Source: Nostoc foliaceum FACHB-393
GTDB taxonomy: Bacteria > Cyanobacteriota > Cyanobacteriia > Cyanobacteriales > Nostocaceae
Assembly (NCBI RefSeq): GCF_014698505.1
Contig: NZ_JACJTD010000017.1
Location: 1-64,000, forward strand
Direction of reading: 5' to 3'
DNA: 64,000 nucleotides
Positions 28,077 to 36,852 of the stretch are shown here, piece after piece. A program made the position numbers and the translations under genes. Below the pieces are notes generated by a model. The model saw nothing but the letters and a program-made list of their open reading frames with translations, was not told the origin of the DNA and searched no databases. The stretch's first letter is position 1. The number at the start of each line of letters is the position of its first letter.

Positions 28077-28430
28077 ATGCAAACGCAAACTAAGCAAAAG
28101 GTCACTTTGTATTTATCGCCAGAGTTGCACAGAAAACTGAAGATTCGTTCAGCAGTAGATTCTGAGCCAATGTCAGAACTTGCCGAACGTGCCCTTGGTT
28201 TTTACCTGTCCCATTCAGAATTAGTTGACGAGTTAGAAGATTCTTCTTATGGGCGGACTCATAGAGTTTATTCATGCCCAACTTGTGATAGCTCGCTAGT
28301 CTTACGTGATGGGGAACTGGTTACTTTAGGCAATCAACCAGGGGTAGTTGGTCAAGAACATCTTTCCATTGATGAAATGGATGAAGATGAAACCAATCCC
28401 AAGGGTGAGGAAGAGTTAGTTCCTTGCTAG
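28077..28430 (+). CDS. Ribbon-helix-helix-like protein with zinc-ribbon motif
   Basis: 117 residues. KQKVTLYLSPELHRKLKIRSAVDSEPMSELAERALGFYLSH is a CopG/ribbon-helix-helix pattern (about 7-48). YSCPTCDSSLVLRDGEL has one CxxC pair, and the protein ends in a strongly acidic tail with a final Cys. It lies directly upstream of ycf46 (97 bases) on the same strand, so it is a candidate regulator or partner of that gene. No experimental function is known to me. Confidence 0.75.
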   Translation: MQTQTKQKVTLYLSPELHRKLKIRSAVDSEPMSELAERALGFYLSHSELVDELEDSSYGRTHRVYSCPTCDSSLVLRDGELVTLGNQPGVVGQEHLSIDEMDEDETNPKGEEELVPC

Positions 28431-28526
28431 ATAAATAGGAATCATGAATAAATAATTCATAATTCGGTTGTCTTTACCAGAAGCAATGTCTCTACTGTCT
28501 CTATAAGGTCTCAAGTAGGTCGATGT

Positions 28527-30038
28527 ATGAAAGAAGAGCTCAATATCCTAATTCAAGCTCAATACCCTTTAATCTACCTTGTGACCTCCGAGGAAGAGCG
28601 GGCTGAGCAAGCAGTTTCCACGATCGCCCAGTTGTTAAAGCCCCAGCGCCGAGTATTTGTTTGGACAGTAACACACGGCATTGTGGAGTATGGTCAACCT
28701 CGGAATGTCACCCAACATAATACGGTGTCTCCAGAGGCGGCGATTGAGTGGATAATCCGGCAGAAAGAACCTAGTATATTTATTCTTAAAGATTTACACC
28801 CCTTTATTGATGCGCCTGCAACAAACAGATCGTTACGTGATGCGATCGCTAGCTTTAAAGGTACGCAAAAGAACATCATTTTGATGTCGCCGATGCAGCA
28901 AGTACCTATAGAGTTAGAAAAAGAAGTTGTTGTTATCGACTTTACACTGCCAGATATGGCAGAGTTGAATAAAGTACTAACTCAGCACGTAGACCAAAAT
29001 CGTGGTCGGCGGTTGACAACAGAAGCCAGAGAAAAGCTTCTGAGAGCAGCTTTAGGTCTAACTAAAGATGAAGCTGAGAAAGTCTACCGAAAGGCGCAGG
29101 TAACTACAGGGCGTTTGACGGAAGATGAAGTAGATATCGTTTTATCTGAGAAAAAGCAACTAATTCGGCGCAATGGAATCTTAGAATACATTGAAGAAGA
29201 TGAAACCATTGATGCTGTAGGTGGCTTAGAAGAGTTAAAAAGATGGCTCAAGCAACGTTCTAACGCTTTTACAGAAAGAGCGAGAGAATATGGTTTGCCT
29301 CAACCAAAGGGGATGTTAATTCTAGGGGTTCCCGGTTGTGGTAAGTCATTAATTGCCAAAACTACTTCCCGACTGTGGGGTTTACCACTGTTGCGGTTAG
29401 ATATGGGGCGAGTCTACGACGGCTCAATGGTGGGACGAAGTGAGGCAAACTTGCGAAACGCCCTGAAAACAGCAGAATCTATTTCCCCAGCGATTTTGTT
29501 TATCGATGAATTAGATAAATCTTTTGCTGGTAGTGGAGGTTCCTCCGATTCTGATGGGGGGACTTCAAGTAGAATCTTCGGCTCTTTCCTCACATGGATG
29601 CAAGATAAGAAATCTCCAGTGTTTGTCATGGCAACCGCCAATCGAGTAGAACGCTTACCTGGCGAGTTTCTGAGGAAAGGACGCTTTGATGAAATTTTCT
29701 TTGTGGATCTGCCAACACCAGAAGAACGGCAGGATATTTTCAATATCCACCTGACCAAGCGCCGTGAAGACATCTCTCGATTTGACCTTGAGCAACTAGC
29801 CAAGATGTCTGATGGCTTTTCTGGGGCAGAAGTTGAGCAAGCGATCGTTGCGGCAATGTATGAAGCTTTTGCCCAAGATCGGGAGTTCACCCAACTAGAT
29901 ATTATTGCTGCACTGAAGGCAACATTGCCGCTGTCTCGAACGATGCAAGAACAAGTAACGGCTCTGAGAGATTGGGCCAGACAGCGTGCACGCCCCGCAG
30001 CATCCTCCGTAGCTGAATATCAGCGAATGGAGTTCTAA
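28527..30038 (+). CDS. ycf46: AAA+ ATPase Ycf46
   Basis: 503 residues. The N-terminal domain (MKEELNILIQAQYPLIYLVTSEEERAE...) and the C-terminal AAA module match Ycf46, encoded in red-algal plastids and throughout cyanobacteria. Walker A is GVPGCGKSLIAKTT at about 266, Walker B ILFIDELDKSF at about 320, and the second-region arginines FLRKGRFDEIFFVDLPTPEERQDIF follow. Its role is not settled; links to photosynthesis under low inorganic carbon have been proposed. It is followed by ycf35. Confidence 0.93.
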   Translation: MKEELNILIQAQYPLIYLVTSEEERAEQAVSTIAQLLKPQRRVFVWTVTHGIVEYGQPRNVTQHNTVSPEAAIEWIIRQKEPSIFILKDLHPFIDAPATNRSLRDAIASFKGTQKNIILMSPMQQVPIELEKEVVVIDFTLPDMAELNKVLTQHVDQNRGRRLTTEAREKLLRAALGLTKDEAEKVYRKAQVTTGRLTEDEVDIVLSEKKQLIRRNGILEYIEEDETIDAVGGLEELKRWLKQRSNAFTERAREYGLPQPKGMLILGVPGCGKSLIAKTTSRLWGLPLLRLDMGRVYDGSMVGRSEANLRNALKTAESISPAILFIDELDKSFAGSGGSSDSDGGTSSRIFGSFLTWMQDKKSPVFVMATANRVERLPGEFLRKGRFDEIFFVDLPTPEERQDIFNIHLTKRREDISRFDLEQLAKMSDGFSGAEVEQAIVAAMYEAFAQDREFTQLDIIAALKATLPLSRTMQEQVTALRDWARQRARPAASSVAEYQRMEF

Positions 30039-30177
30039 AGCTTTCCTCTGCCATCCCAGGGGGAAAGGCTAGCTCTGAATGCTAGCAGTTAAAAAAAAAG
30101 CCGCATCCTGCTAACGCGGCTTCGCCCAAAACAAACCGTTGTCGTTTTTCTCAATCTTCTCATTGGAGGAAACCCAA

Positions 30178-30528
30178 ATGTCTCACTTTAGCACCCTGCG
30201 TACCAAAATCACCGATGCCGAAATCCTCAAGGCTTCCTTGCGCGACCTCGGTATCAGCGTAAAGACTGAAGCTGATGTCCGTGGTTATAACGGTCAGCGT
30301 GTCCGTTCTGACATCGTTGCTATGTTGGATGGCGAATATGACCTCGGCTGGTCTCGCAATAGCGATGGTTCCTTTGACCTAATCGCTGACCTGTGGGGCG
30401 TTGCTAAGAAGCACAACCAAACCGAGTTGATTAACTCAATCAACCAAAAGTATGCCGTTAACAAAACTTTGGCTGAAGTAAAACAGCGCGGTCTGCAAAA
30501 CGCCAATGTGAAGTTGGTATTGCAATAA
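30178..30528 (+). CDS. ycf35: Ycf35 (DUF1257) protein
   Basis: 116 residues: MSHFSTLRTKITDAEILKASLRDLGISVKTEADVRGYNGQ...DLIADLWGVAKKHNQ, the DUF1257 domain conserved in plastid genomes. I place the start at the ATG 30178, preceded by GGAGGAAA at 30164-30171, rather than an in-frame upstream codon at 30139. Function unknown; the neighbouring ycf46 and the strong terminator at 30596 suggest a short organelle-type gene pair. Confidence 0.93.
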   Translation: MSHFSTLRTKITDAEILKASLRDLGISVKTEADVRGYNGQRVRSDIVAMLDGEYDLGWSRNSDGSFDLIADLWGVAKKHNQTELINSINQKYAVNKTLAEVKQRGLQNANVKLVLQ

Positions 30529-30595
30529 CAATTTCTCTGCGCGTTCCCAAAGCTGCACGGGTTAACCATATAAATAGCGGTTAGCCCGCTTTTTT

Positions 30596-30631
30596 ATCGG
30601 GACTGAGATGTATTTCTCAGTCCCGATTTTT
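30596..30631 (+). terminator. Rho-independent terminator after ycf35
   Basis: ATCGGGACTGAGA at 30596-30608 pairs perfectly with TCTCAGTCCCGAT at 30615-30627, followed by a T run. Confidence 0.9.
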
Positions 30632-30679
30632 GATGAGTCTAGTCAATACTAATTTCAAACTAATTTCAAATTAGTAATT

Positions 30680-33223
30680 TTATTTCATCGTACTAACATT
30701 GATGTATTCAGCATGACAACCAAGCTTATTTTTAATTAATTTAAGAAGTTCTGCTTTATGTTTAAGCAACCATTCAGGATTGTTACTAGGGTACAAATAT
30801 ATGTTGTAAGTGTAAGTATATACCTCCCAATCAATTTTGGAAACTGCTTTGCAATGGTAAAAGAAGTTAACTACTCTTGTTAGAGCCTTTATAGCCTTTT
30901 CACCTTCTGATGTAAATGATAAATCAAGATTTTTTGGATTAATCAATTTTGTTGTATTACACCGAAAATCAATTTCATTCTGGCCTTTACATCTATTGCA
31001 AGTAACACACAGAGTTTGTGAGTTTTCTTTAGATGTTTCACCACCCATAGAAAACGGTTTAATATGATCGATTTGTAATTTACCTTTGGTATTGACTCCA
31101 CAACAGAGACAAGCATACCCGTCTCGTTTTTTAACTTCTTCTTTTTCTACTTCGTTTAGTTCTTTGACTCCTCTTTCTGGTGTAAGAATCACAAGTGGAG
31201 TAATTTCACCTTCAGGCTTAGGATTAATAATGTTTCTAATTGCTGCGTCAACGGCTGTTTCAAATCGAATCAAGCTTTTGTAAAAAACTTTCCACAATGT
31301 TTCAGGTTGAGAAAACTCCTTGCTTAAATATTCGTATTTTAAGCGAGATGGAAGATCAATTACTTTATAAGCAATCTTATCTAAGTCATACAGTTCTCTT
31401 TCCTCAAATGGATGGTATATAGGTACAGATTGATTTTGAGCAATGTGGCGAACAATCTTAATTAAATCTGAATCAAGCTTTTCACCAATATTGTCAGTTT
31501 TGCGTTCAAACCCGTCACTTATCCATTGTTGGACTTGAGACTGCATCCATTTATCATCAAGATATTCTTTAGACCATTCATCTAATAAGTTTGTAGAACT
31601 AATAAAGAGAATAAATGAATCAAATTTTGATTTTGTATGTTCATATACCATGACAAATTCAGTAAATGATTCCATTGATTCATGTTTATTGTCAGCGTCA
31701 GCATACACAATTTCAGTTTTATACCAACCAATAGGGCATATTTTTGAGAATACTATTTGATAATCTCCACTACTCTCAATTGACTTTGATAATTCTTCAA
31801 CTAGACGAATAGAAATATATTCAAATGGATGATATCCTTTTAGAGAGAGTTTTGGTTTATCTATAGTATCGCCATCTTTTGGGTTAGCCCAATCAACTAA
31901 ACGTTTCCAGTCATCGAAGAATAGAACGACATTCGCCTCAGCACTACCTCCTACTTTTTCGCCCCGTAATGCTCTACCAATCATTTGAGTCATCAAGATA
32001 GAGCTTGTTGTTTGACGAGTAATAAATACAGTTTGAACGCTAGGAACGTCAGCTCCTTCTGTTAACATTCGTACATTGATTAAAACATCAAGCTTACCAT
32101 TCTTAAATTCATCCAAAATCCTTTGATTATCACTTTGAGTACGTTTGTTTCGTGCTTCAGCAGAGCCGGGATCGGCATCTATCTGTGAATAAATTGCGTC
32201 TACTTTAATACCCTTCCCGAGAAGCTTTTCTTTTATATAAACACATTGAAACCAACGATCAGCAAAGATAATGGTTTTACCATAAGCATCTTTATTTGAT
32301 ACATAAGTATGTACTATAAAATTGTTTCTCTGTTTATCACTTGCAAGTTTTTCAATAATTGATTCTGGGAGGTCTTGATGTTGCTTAACTAGCCGATCGT
32401 ATAATTTATCATCAACTTCTAATTCTTTCCCCGTTGCTACTTCAATATAATTAGGTCTAGCCAGAACTCCTTGTAATATTAAACTTTCTTTTTTAGCTTC
32501 ATAAATAATTTCATTCTCAAATATTTTCCAAAGCCAACCCCTTCTAGCCTTATCATTATAAGTTGGTGTAGCTGTTAGCCCTAATAGATGTAATCCTGGG
32601 AGTAAACCTCGAAGTCCTAAAGCAGAATCTTTTTCACCAATTAATAAGTTTCTGCAACCATAGGCTGGTGAGTGATGAGCTTCATCAACTACTACAAAAA
32701 GTCCTGTTTCTCTACAACTATCAATAAATTTTCTGAACGCTGTCTCGAATTTATTACCCATCGTGTCTACAGCATCAGGATGTAAATTATTGATCGCTGT
32801 TTGTATTGTCATGATGACAATATCATCAGTCAGTTGTATAGATGGGGCTTTGGCATGAGAAGGATTACTAGAAACGCACCGAATATTTAACGTTTTCTTT
32901 GGCTCTGGAATATCCTTAGCACCTTTTTCAAAGGTATCGTATGCTTGATCCAAGAGGTAAAATGAAGGAGCTAACCAAAGAATTTTAATATTTTTAGGGA
33001 TTACATGGTCAGATAACCATCTGACAGCCGTAAATGTCTTGCCAGCACCTGTAGGAAGTACTAAAATTCCACTACCTGGTTTTTCACTATCAAATTTAAA
33101 TGTTTTACTCAGGGCTTCAAATGCCTCAATTTGATGCTGGAAGGGTATTTTAGAGTGGTAGTTAGCAGATTGATCTCTTAATTGATCAAGATTGATAGAT
33201 TTGTAATTGATGGGTTGGTGCAT
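30680..33223 (-). CDS. SF2 DEAD/DEAH-box helicase fused to HNH endonuclease
   Basis: 847 residues. The helicase core has a Q-motif-like FQHQIEAFEAL, Walker A LPTGAGKT (56-63), Walker B VVVDEAHHSP (DEAHH 180-184), LTATPTY (motif III), LINVRMLTEGADVPSV (motif V) and MTQMIGRALRG (motif VI, near 440), in the order seen in type III/I restriction-type translocases. A central region of about 250 residues is unassigned. At 700-747 is a complete HNH nuclease: RDGYACLCCG, QIDHIKPFSMGG, and CVTCNRCKG with paired zinc cysteines. Together this suggests a single-chain DNA translocase-nuclease, plausibly anti-phage. The gene is visibly AT-rich and has no HIP1 octamer, unlike its neighbours. Confidence 0.92.
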   Translation of the reverse strand: MHQPINYKSINLDQLRDQSANYHSKIPFQHQIEAFEALSKTFKFDSEKPGSGILVLPTGAGKTFTAVRWLSDHVIPKNIKILWLAPSFYLLDQAYDTFEKGAKDIPEPKKTLNIRCVSSNPSHAKAPSIQLTDDIVIMTIQTAINNLHPDAVDTMGNKFETAFRKFIDSCRETGLFVVVDEAHHSPAYGCRNLLIGEKDSALGLRGLLPGLHLLGLTATPTYNDKARRGWLWKIFENEIIYEAKKESLILQGVLARPNYIEVATGKELEVDDKLYDRLVKQHQDLPESIIEKLASDKQRNNFIVHTYVSNKDAYGKTIIFADRWFQCVYIKEKLLGKGIKVDAIYSQIDADPGSAEARNKRTQSDNQRILDEFKNGKLDVLINVRMLTEGADVPSVQTVFITRQTTSSILMTQMIGRALRGEKVGGSAEANVVLFFDDWKRLVDWANPKDGDTIDKPKLSLKGYHPFEYISIRLVEELSKSIESSGDYQIVFSKICPIGWYKTEIVYADADNKHESMESFTEFVMVYEHTKSKFDSFILFISSTNLLDEWSKEYLDDKWMQSQVQQWISDGFERKTDNIGEKLDSDLIKIVRHIAQNQSVPIYHPFEERELYDLDKIAYKVIDLPSRLKYEYLSKEFSQPETLWKVFYKSLIRFETAVDAAIRNIINPKPEGEITPLVILTPERGVKELNEVEKEEVKKRDGYACLCCGVNTKGKLQIDHIKPFSMGGETSKENSQTLCVTCNRCKGQNEIDFRCNTTKLINPKNLDLSFTSEGEKAIKALTRVVNFFYHCKAVSKIDWEVYTYTYNIYLYPSNNPEWLLKHKAELLKLIKNKLGCHAEYINVSTMK

Positions 33224-33317
33224 TATAGTATTTTCCTAGTGATATAGAGACTATTTGACCACTAGGTTAGTTTGCCCATAATGTATGCTTCAAACTCTCA
33301 TGCCTTTAAATTTTTTC

Positions 33318-33352
33318 TACCAAACCTGACTTAAATCTAAAACAAACCTGAG
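33318..33352 (-). repeat. Fragment of a Uma2 gene 3' end (copy 1)
   Basis: Closely matches the last 34 coding bases of the intact Uma2 gene (35233-35266). Read on the minus strand it would encode FVLDLSQVW and stop. No further Uma2 coding sequence adjoins it. Confidence 0.75.
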
Positions 33353-33463
33353 TAATAACCTTTCTCTGCACAGTGCCCATAACTTACATTTTTAGTTTTT
33401 GTGAGCCTGAAACACATAATTACTAATTGCAAGTGAGAATAGAGAGGAGTATTTATAAGAGCT

Positions 33464-33850
33464 ATGAGTACCCAAATCATCATTACCCTGCCAGACGATA
33501 TTTACCAACGTGCAGAACGCTTTGCCCGGTTGGCAAATCGTGATGTTGCCAGTATTTTAGTAGATACCATTCAACTTTCAATTCCGCCCGTTAGTAGAGA
33601 CATTAGCGATCTTGAACCTGTCTCTGTCCTTTCTGATGAACAAGTCCTAGTGCTGACCGAACTGCAAATGGAAGCAGGACAAGATGCCCGGTTAAGCGAA
33701 CTGCTCGATCGCCAACAATCAGGGACTCTTACTGAAAGCGATCGCTCAGAATTACAAACCTTGATGCAGGTCTATCAAGAAGGACTTTTAAGAAAAGCCA
33801 CTGCGTTAAGCGAAGCTGTAAAACGTGGGTTGATTGAACCTTTAAGTTAG
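33464..33850 (+). CDS. Ribbon-helix-helix-like protein upstream of HNH gene
   Basis: 128 residues. QIIITLPDDIYQRAERFARLANRDVASILVDTIQ has a ribbon-helix-helix/antitoxin-like start. A helical C-terminus (ELQMEAGQDARLSELLDRQQSGTLTESDRSELQTLMQVYQEGLLRKATALSEAVKRG) follows a pattern common beside cyanobacterial HNH genes. Its stop codon overlaps the GTG start of the next gene by one base, so they are translationally coupled. Confidence 0.82.
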   Translation: MSTQIIITLPDDIYQRAERFARLANRDVASILVDTIQLSIPPVSRDISDLEPVSVLSDEQVLVLTELQMEAGQDARLSELLDRQQSGTLTESDRSELQTLMQVYQEGLLRKATALSEAVKRGLIEPLS

Positions 33851-34275
33851 TGAGTCAGAATCCTGAAAAAGTGCGCGCGCAGATACGCATACAGGCGAAT
33901 AACCAGTGCGGTTATTGCCTAAGTCTCCAAAAGTATGTTTTGGGAATTTTAGAAATTGAACATATCATTCCCAAAGCAGCAGGCGGTACTGACGATGAGG
34001 AGAATCTGTGGCTTGCTTGTAGGTTATGCAATGCCTACAAAGGTATTCAGACCCATGCTAGAGATCCAATAACAAACCGTAAAGTCAAACTCTTCAACCC
34101 TCGTCAACAAAAATGGTCACGTCATTTCGCTTGAGCAAACAACAGTACTCAAATTACAGGTTTGATTGCCTGTGGCCGTGCAACTGTATTAGCTTTGCAA
34201 CTGAATAATCCTTATGCTGTAACTGTTAGGCAAGCTTGGGTGTCTGCTGGCTGGCATCCACCAACTGAAGTTTGA
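33850..34275 (+). pseudogene. HNH endonuclease interrupted by one in-frame TGA
   Basis: GTG at 33850 starts VRAQIRIQANNQCGYCLSLQKYVLGILEIEHIIPKAAGGTDDEENLWLACRLCNAYKG, a complete HNH core with CxxC/CxxC pairs. A TGA at 34132-34134 stops it after RHFA. The same frame continues open to 34275 and reads NSTQITGLIACGRATVLALQLNNPYAVTVRQAWVSAGWHPP, which is the normal C-terminus of this family. A Trp is expected at the stop (TGG to TGA). The 94-residue product keeps the catalytic part, so it may still be active. Confidence 0.88.
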
Positions 34276-34330
34276 GCAAAATTACTGCTCTTTAACTGTT
34301 AAACAGGATTAAATTCTTAAATTTATTTCT

Positions 34331-34364
34331 TACCAAACCTGACTTAAATCTAAAATAAACCCAG
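34331..34364 (-). repeat. Fragment of a Uma2 gene 3' end (copy 2)
   Basis: 34 bases nearly identical to 35233-35266 (two differences), abutting the palindromic repeat at 34370. Confidence 0.8.
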
Positions 34365-34369
34365 TGATG

Positions 34370-34398
34370 GCGATGTATACGACGGGCTACGCCTACGC
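34370..34398 (+). repeat. 29-bp palindromic repeat, intergenic copy
   Basis: Matches the copy at 36961-36989 with three mismatches. It sits between the broken HNH gene and xisI, next to the Uma2 fragment. Confidence 0.8.
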
Positions 34399-34445
34399 AC
34401 CGCGATTTATCTGAGTGATTGGGTTCTTTTCAACCTTCAGCCATC

Positions 34446-34781
34446 TTAACCAACAGCAAACTCGGTAAATTGTCGTTTAAAGGGGGAATGAAAAGCCAAA
34501 ACGATGTCTTTTTTGGGTATACCTCGACTAATAAGTTCATTGGCAATACCTCCTTCTGTACCATCGTGTTGAATCCAAATTTTTTCGTTTTTAATATCTA
34601 AATGCAAAACACAGCCATATACGCGGCGCTTATTTGACCACCCCGCATGAACAACTTGGTAGCGATCGCGTTCTCTATCAAAAATAACTTCTGCTTCAAC
34701 TTCTTCGTTGCTGGCTTTGATTTCGCTGTAAGCTAGCAGTATTTCTTGAATAAGTTGACGATAATGTTCTACTTTTGCCAT
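34446..34781 (-). CDS. xisI: XisI family protein
   Basis: 111 residues: VEHYRQLIQEILLAYSEI...VIFDRERDRYQVVHAGWSNKRRVYGCVLHLDIKNEKIWIQHDGTEGGIANELISRGIPKKDIVLAFHSP, the XisI/fdxN-element excision controlling factor signature. In Anabaena XisI works with XisH and the XisF recombinase to excise the fdxN element in heterocysts. Many paralogous xisH-xisI pairs lie away from any element, as here. It overlaps xisH by 13 bases. Confidence 0.93.
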   Translation of the reverse strand: MAKVEHYRQLIQEILLAYSEIKASNEEVEAEVIFDRERDRYQVVHAGWSNKRRVYGCVLHLDIKNEKIWIQHDGTEGGIANELISRGIPKKDIVLAFHSPFKRQFTEFAVG

Positions 34782-35185
34782 TTTACGATCGCCTCCTCTT
34801 CTGGGTCGAAAACAATCAGCCGAACTTGGTAACGTTGGATTAATAAGCCTGGCAGTTCTAAGGTAAAAAAAGAACGATAGGTGTCTAAGGGAACTGCTAA
34901 ATATAGAAGTCTCTCAGGTTGTTCTTCTTCAAGTGCTAATTGATATTTGAGATACTGTCCTAAAGCAGTACTAAATTCAGTTGTAGTAGATGGAGCAACA
35001 AAGCTTTTAACTTCAACCGCAATTTTTTCTTGATTTCGTTCAGCTGCTAAAACTTTCTCTGCACCAAGGTCGATATACATATCCAAACCACCAAAACGCA
35101 GGAAAAGCGGGTCATTAGTGATGAGCCAACCCTCTTTCTCTAAAGCGCGTTTTACTGCATCATGGAATATGTCTTTCGCCGCCAT
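34769..35185 (-). CDS. xisH: XisH family protein
   Basis: 138 residues: MAAKDIFHDAVKRALEKEGWLITNDPLFLR...EKIAVEVKSFVAPSTTTEFSTALGQYLKYQLALEE. The IAVEVKSF acidic-Lys core and the AL-QY helix resemble a restriction-endonuclease-like fold, so XisH proteins are probably nuclease-like. Partner of the overlapping xisI. No excision element is recognisable nearby. Confidence 0.93.
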   Translation of the reverse strand: MAAKDIFHDAVKRALEKEGWLITNDPLFLRFGGLDMYIDLGAEKVLAAERNQEKIAVEVKSFVAPSTTTEFSTALGQYLKYQLALEEEQPERLLYLAVPLDTYRSFFTLELPGLLIQRYQVRLIVFDPEEEAIVKWQK

Positions 35186-35231
35186 AGATTCCTAGAATTT
35201 TGATTTCGGTACTATAAAACTAGCTTACTCC

Positions 35232-35837
35232 CTACCAAACCTGACTTAAATCCAAAACAAACCCAGGTAGCAACGGTTCACCATAAAGTGTCTTAGGATT
35301 ATCTAATACCTCAACTGCGATATTAGGACGATAAATAAAAACTCGGCGCTGTTTTCTATCGATTAACCAACCAAGTTGTGTCCCATTATCAATATACTCT
35401 TGCATCTTGTCTTGCAAAATTCGTAAGTTATCAGTTTCAGAACGCAATTCAATCACAAACTCAGGACAAATCGGTGCAAATTTTTTTCGCAGTTCTGATG
35501 GTATGGCCTCCCAGCGATCGCGTTTTATCCACGCTGCATCTGGCGATCGCACTGCACCATTCGGCAAAGTAAACCCACCACTGGAACCAAACCCTACACC
35601 TGTACCATCTTGCTTTGTCCATACCCACAACTGCCCAACTAAGTTAAAGTTGCGTTCATCAGTTTCGGAACCAGTAGGGGGCATAATCACTAATTCTCCA
35701 GCAGCATTGCGTTCGATGCGAAAATCACGGTTTAGCTGACAAAACTCATAAAACTGGTCTTCGGTTAGTGCGATCGCAGGTTGCAATTGCAAAACCATTG
35801 GTATAATTTCTGTGGCTACAGGTAAGTTGGTGGTCAT
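35232..35837 (-). CDS. Uma2 family endonuclease (DUF820)
   Basis: 201 residues. LTEDQFYEFCQLNRDFRIERNAAGELVIMPPTGSETDERNFNLVGQLWVW, FTLPNGAVRSPDAAWI, PEFVIELRSETDNLRILQDKMQEYIDNG and QLGWLIDRKQRRVFIY give the DUF820 PD-(D/E)XK core: the Asp of RSPDAAW, Glu of FVIELRS, and the Lys of the following helix. This is a large paralogous family in cyanobacteria of unknown target. Its 3' end recurs at 33318 and 34331. Confidence 0.92.
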   Translation of the reverse strand: MTTNLPVATEIIPMVLQLQPAIALTEDQFYEFCQLNRDFRIERNAAGELVIMPPTGSETDERNFNLVGQLWVWTKQDGTGVGFGSSGGFTLPNGAVRSPDAAWIKRDRWEAIPSELRKKFAPICPEFVIELRSETDNLRILQDKMQEYIDNGTQLGWLIDRKQRRVFIYRPNIAVEVLDNPKTLYGEPLLPGFVLDLSQVW

Positions 35838-36099
35838 AATTGCTTTGTGGCTACTTCACCTGCTTTAAATATAATCTTTTCACAATCTACGGTGAAATGA
35901 GGGTTAACTCATGAAGATTGGAATTATTGGCTATCTCTGTCAATGTCTGACCTACAGCGTCAGAACAACGCTTAGGCGGACGGCAAGCTTCGAGTTTGAA
36001 GTAAGTCAGATCATTGATTGAATACATTGCTTAAATCAACTTGCTTAATTCATTGCATCTCAGTACAGTACAATCAAAACCAGTTTCAAGGTCATAAAA

Positions 36100-36846
36100 A
36101 TGACGACTCAAAAAAGGATTGCTGTGGTAACAGGCAGTAATCGAGGGCTAGGATATGCTATTTCTCGTCAATTATCCCAATTTGGCAACCGCGTAATTCT
36201 GACGAGTCGTAATGAAACAGATGGTCTTGCTGCTAAACAGCAGCTTACCAGTGAAGGGCTTGATGTTGACTATCACACGCTGGATGTCACGAATGATGGA
36301 AGTGTGCAACAGTTTACAGAATGGCTGCGTGAAACTTACGGCAAGGTAGATATTCTGGTCAATAATGCAGGCGTGAATCCCACAACTAAGCCGGAGGAGT
36401 CCAGCTTACTAACTGTGCAGCTGGAAACGATGCGATCTACCTTTGAAACTAATGTTCTAGCGGTACTCAGAATTTCTCAAGCATTAATTCCGTTGATGAA
36501 GGTGCAAAACTACGGTCGCATTGTCAATATCTCTACGGAAATGGCTTCTCTGGTATCAGTTCCCACTGATTACTACCCTTTAGCGCCTTCTTATCGACTC
36601 TCAAAGGTGGGAGTGAATGGACTAACCGTACTTCTCGCCAAGGAACTCCAAGGTACTAATATTCTCGTAAATGCCTATTCTCCAGGTTGGATGAAGACAG
36701 ATATGGGAGGAGATAATGCCCCATTCACCGCAGAAGAAGGGGCCGAAACTGCTGTCTATTTGGCAACACTTCCCGATGGAGGAGCGCAAGGACTGTTTTT
36801 TGCAGAGATGCGAAAGTTTGGTGGCCCCATTGAATTACAATGGTAG
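36100..36846 (+). CDS. SDR-family oxidoreductase
   Basis: 248 residues, classical SDR: TGSNRGLG (11-18, NADP-binding), NNAG (88-91), catalytic Ser145 region (NISTEMAS) and Tyr165-x3-Lys169 (YRLSK). PGWMKTDMGG is the cofactor-end motif seen in carbonyl-reductase-like members. Substrate unknown. First gene of a three-gene run with the SMP-30-like gene 6 bases downstream. Confidence 0.93.
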   Translation: MTTQKRIAVVTGSNRGLGYAISRQLSQFGNRVILTSRNETDGLAAKQQLTSEGLDVDYHTLDVTNDGSVQQFTEWLRETYGKVDILVNNAGVNPTTKPEESSLLTVQLETMRSTFETNVLAVLRISQALIPLMKVQNYGRIVNISTEMASLVSVPTDYYPLAPSYRLSKVGVNGLTVLLAKELQGTNILVNAYSPGWMKTDMGGDNAPFTAEEGAETAVYLATLPDGGAQGLFFAEMRKFGGPIELQW

Positions 36847-36852
36847 GTTAAT

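Noticed and set aside
30098..30122. AAGCCGC/GCGGCTT hairpin between ycf46 and ycf35 as a terminator
   Set aside because: The A run precedes it and no T run follows on the plus strand, so it would terminate only a minus-strand transcript, which has no gene here.
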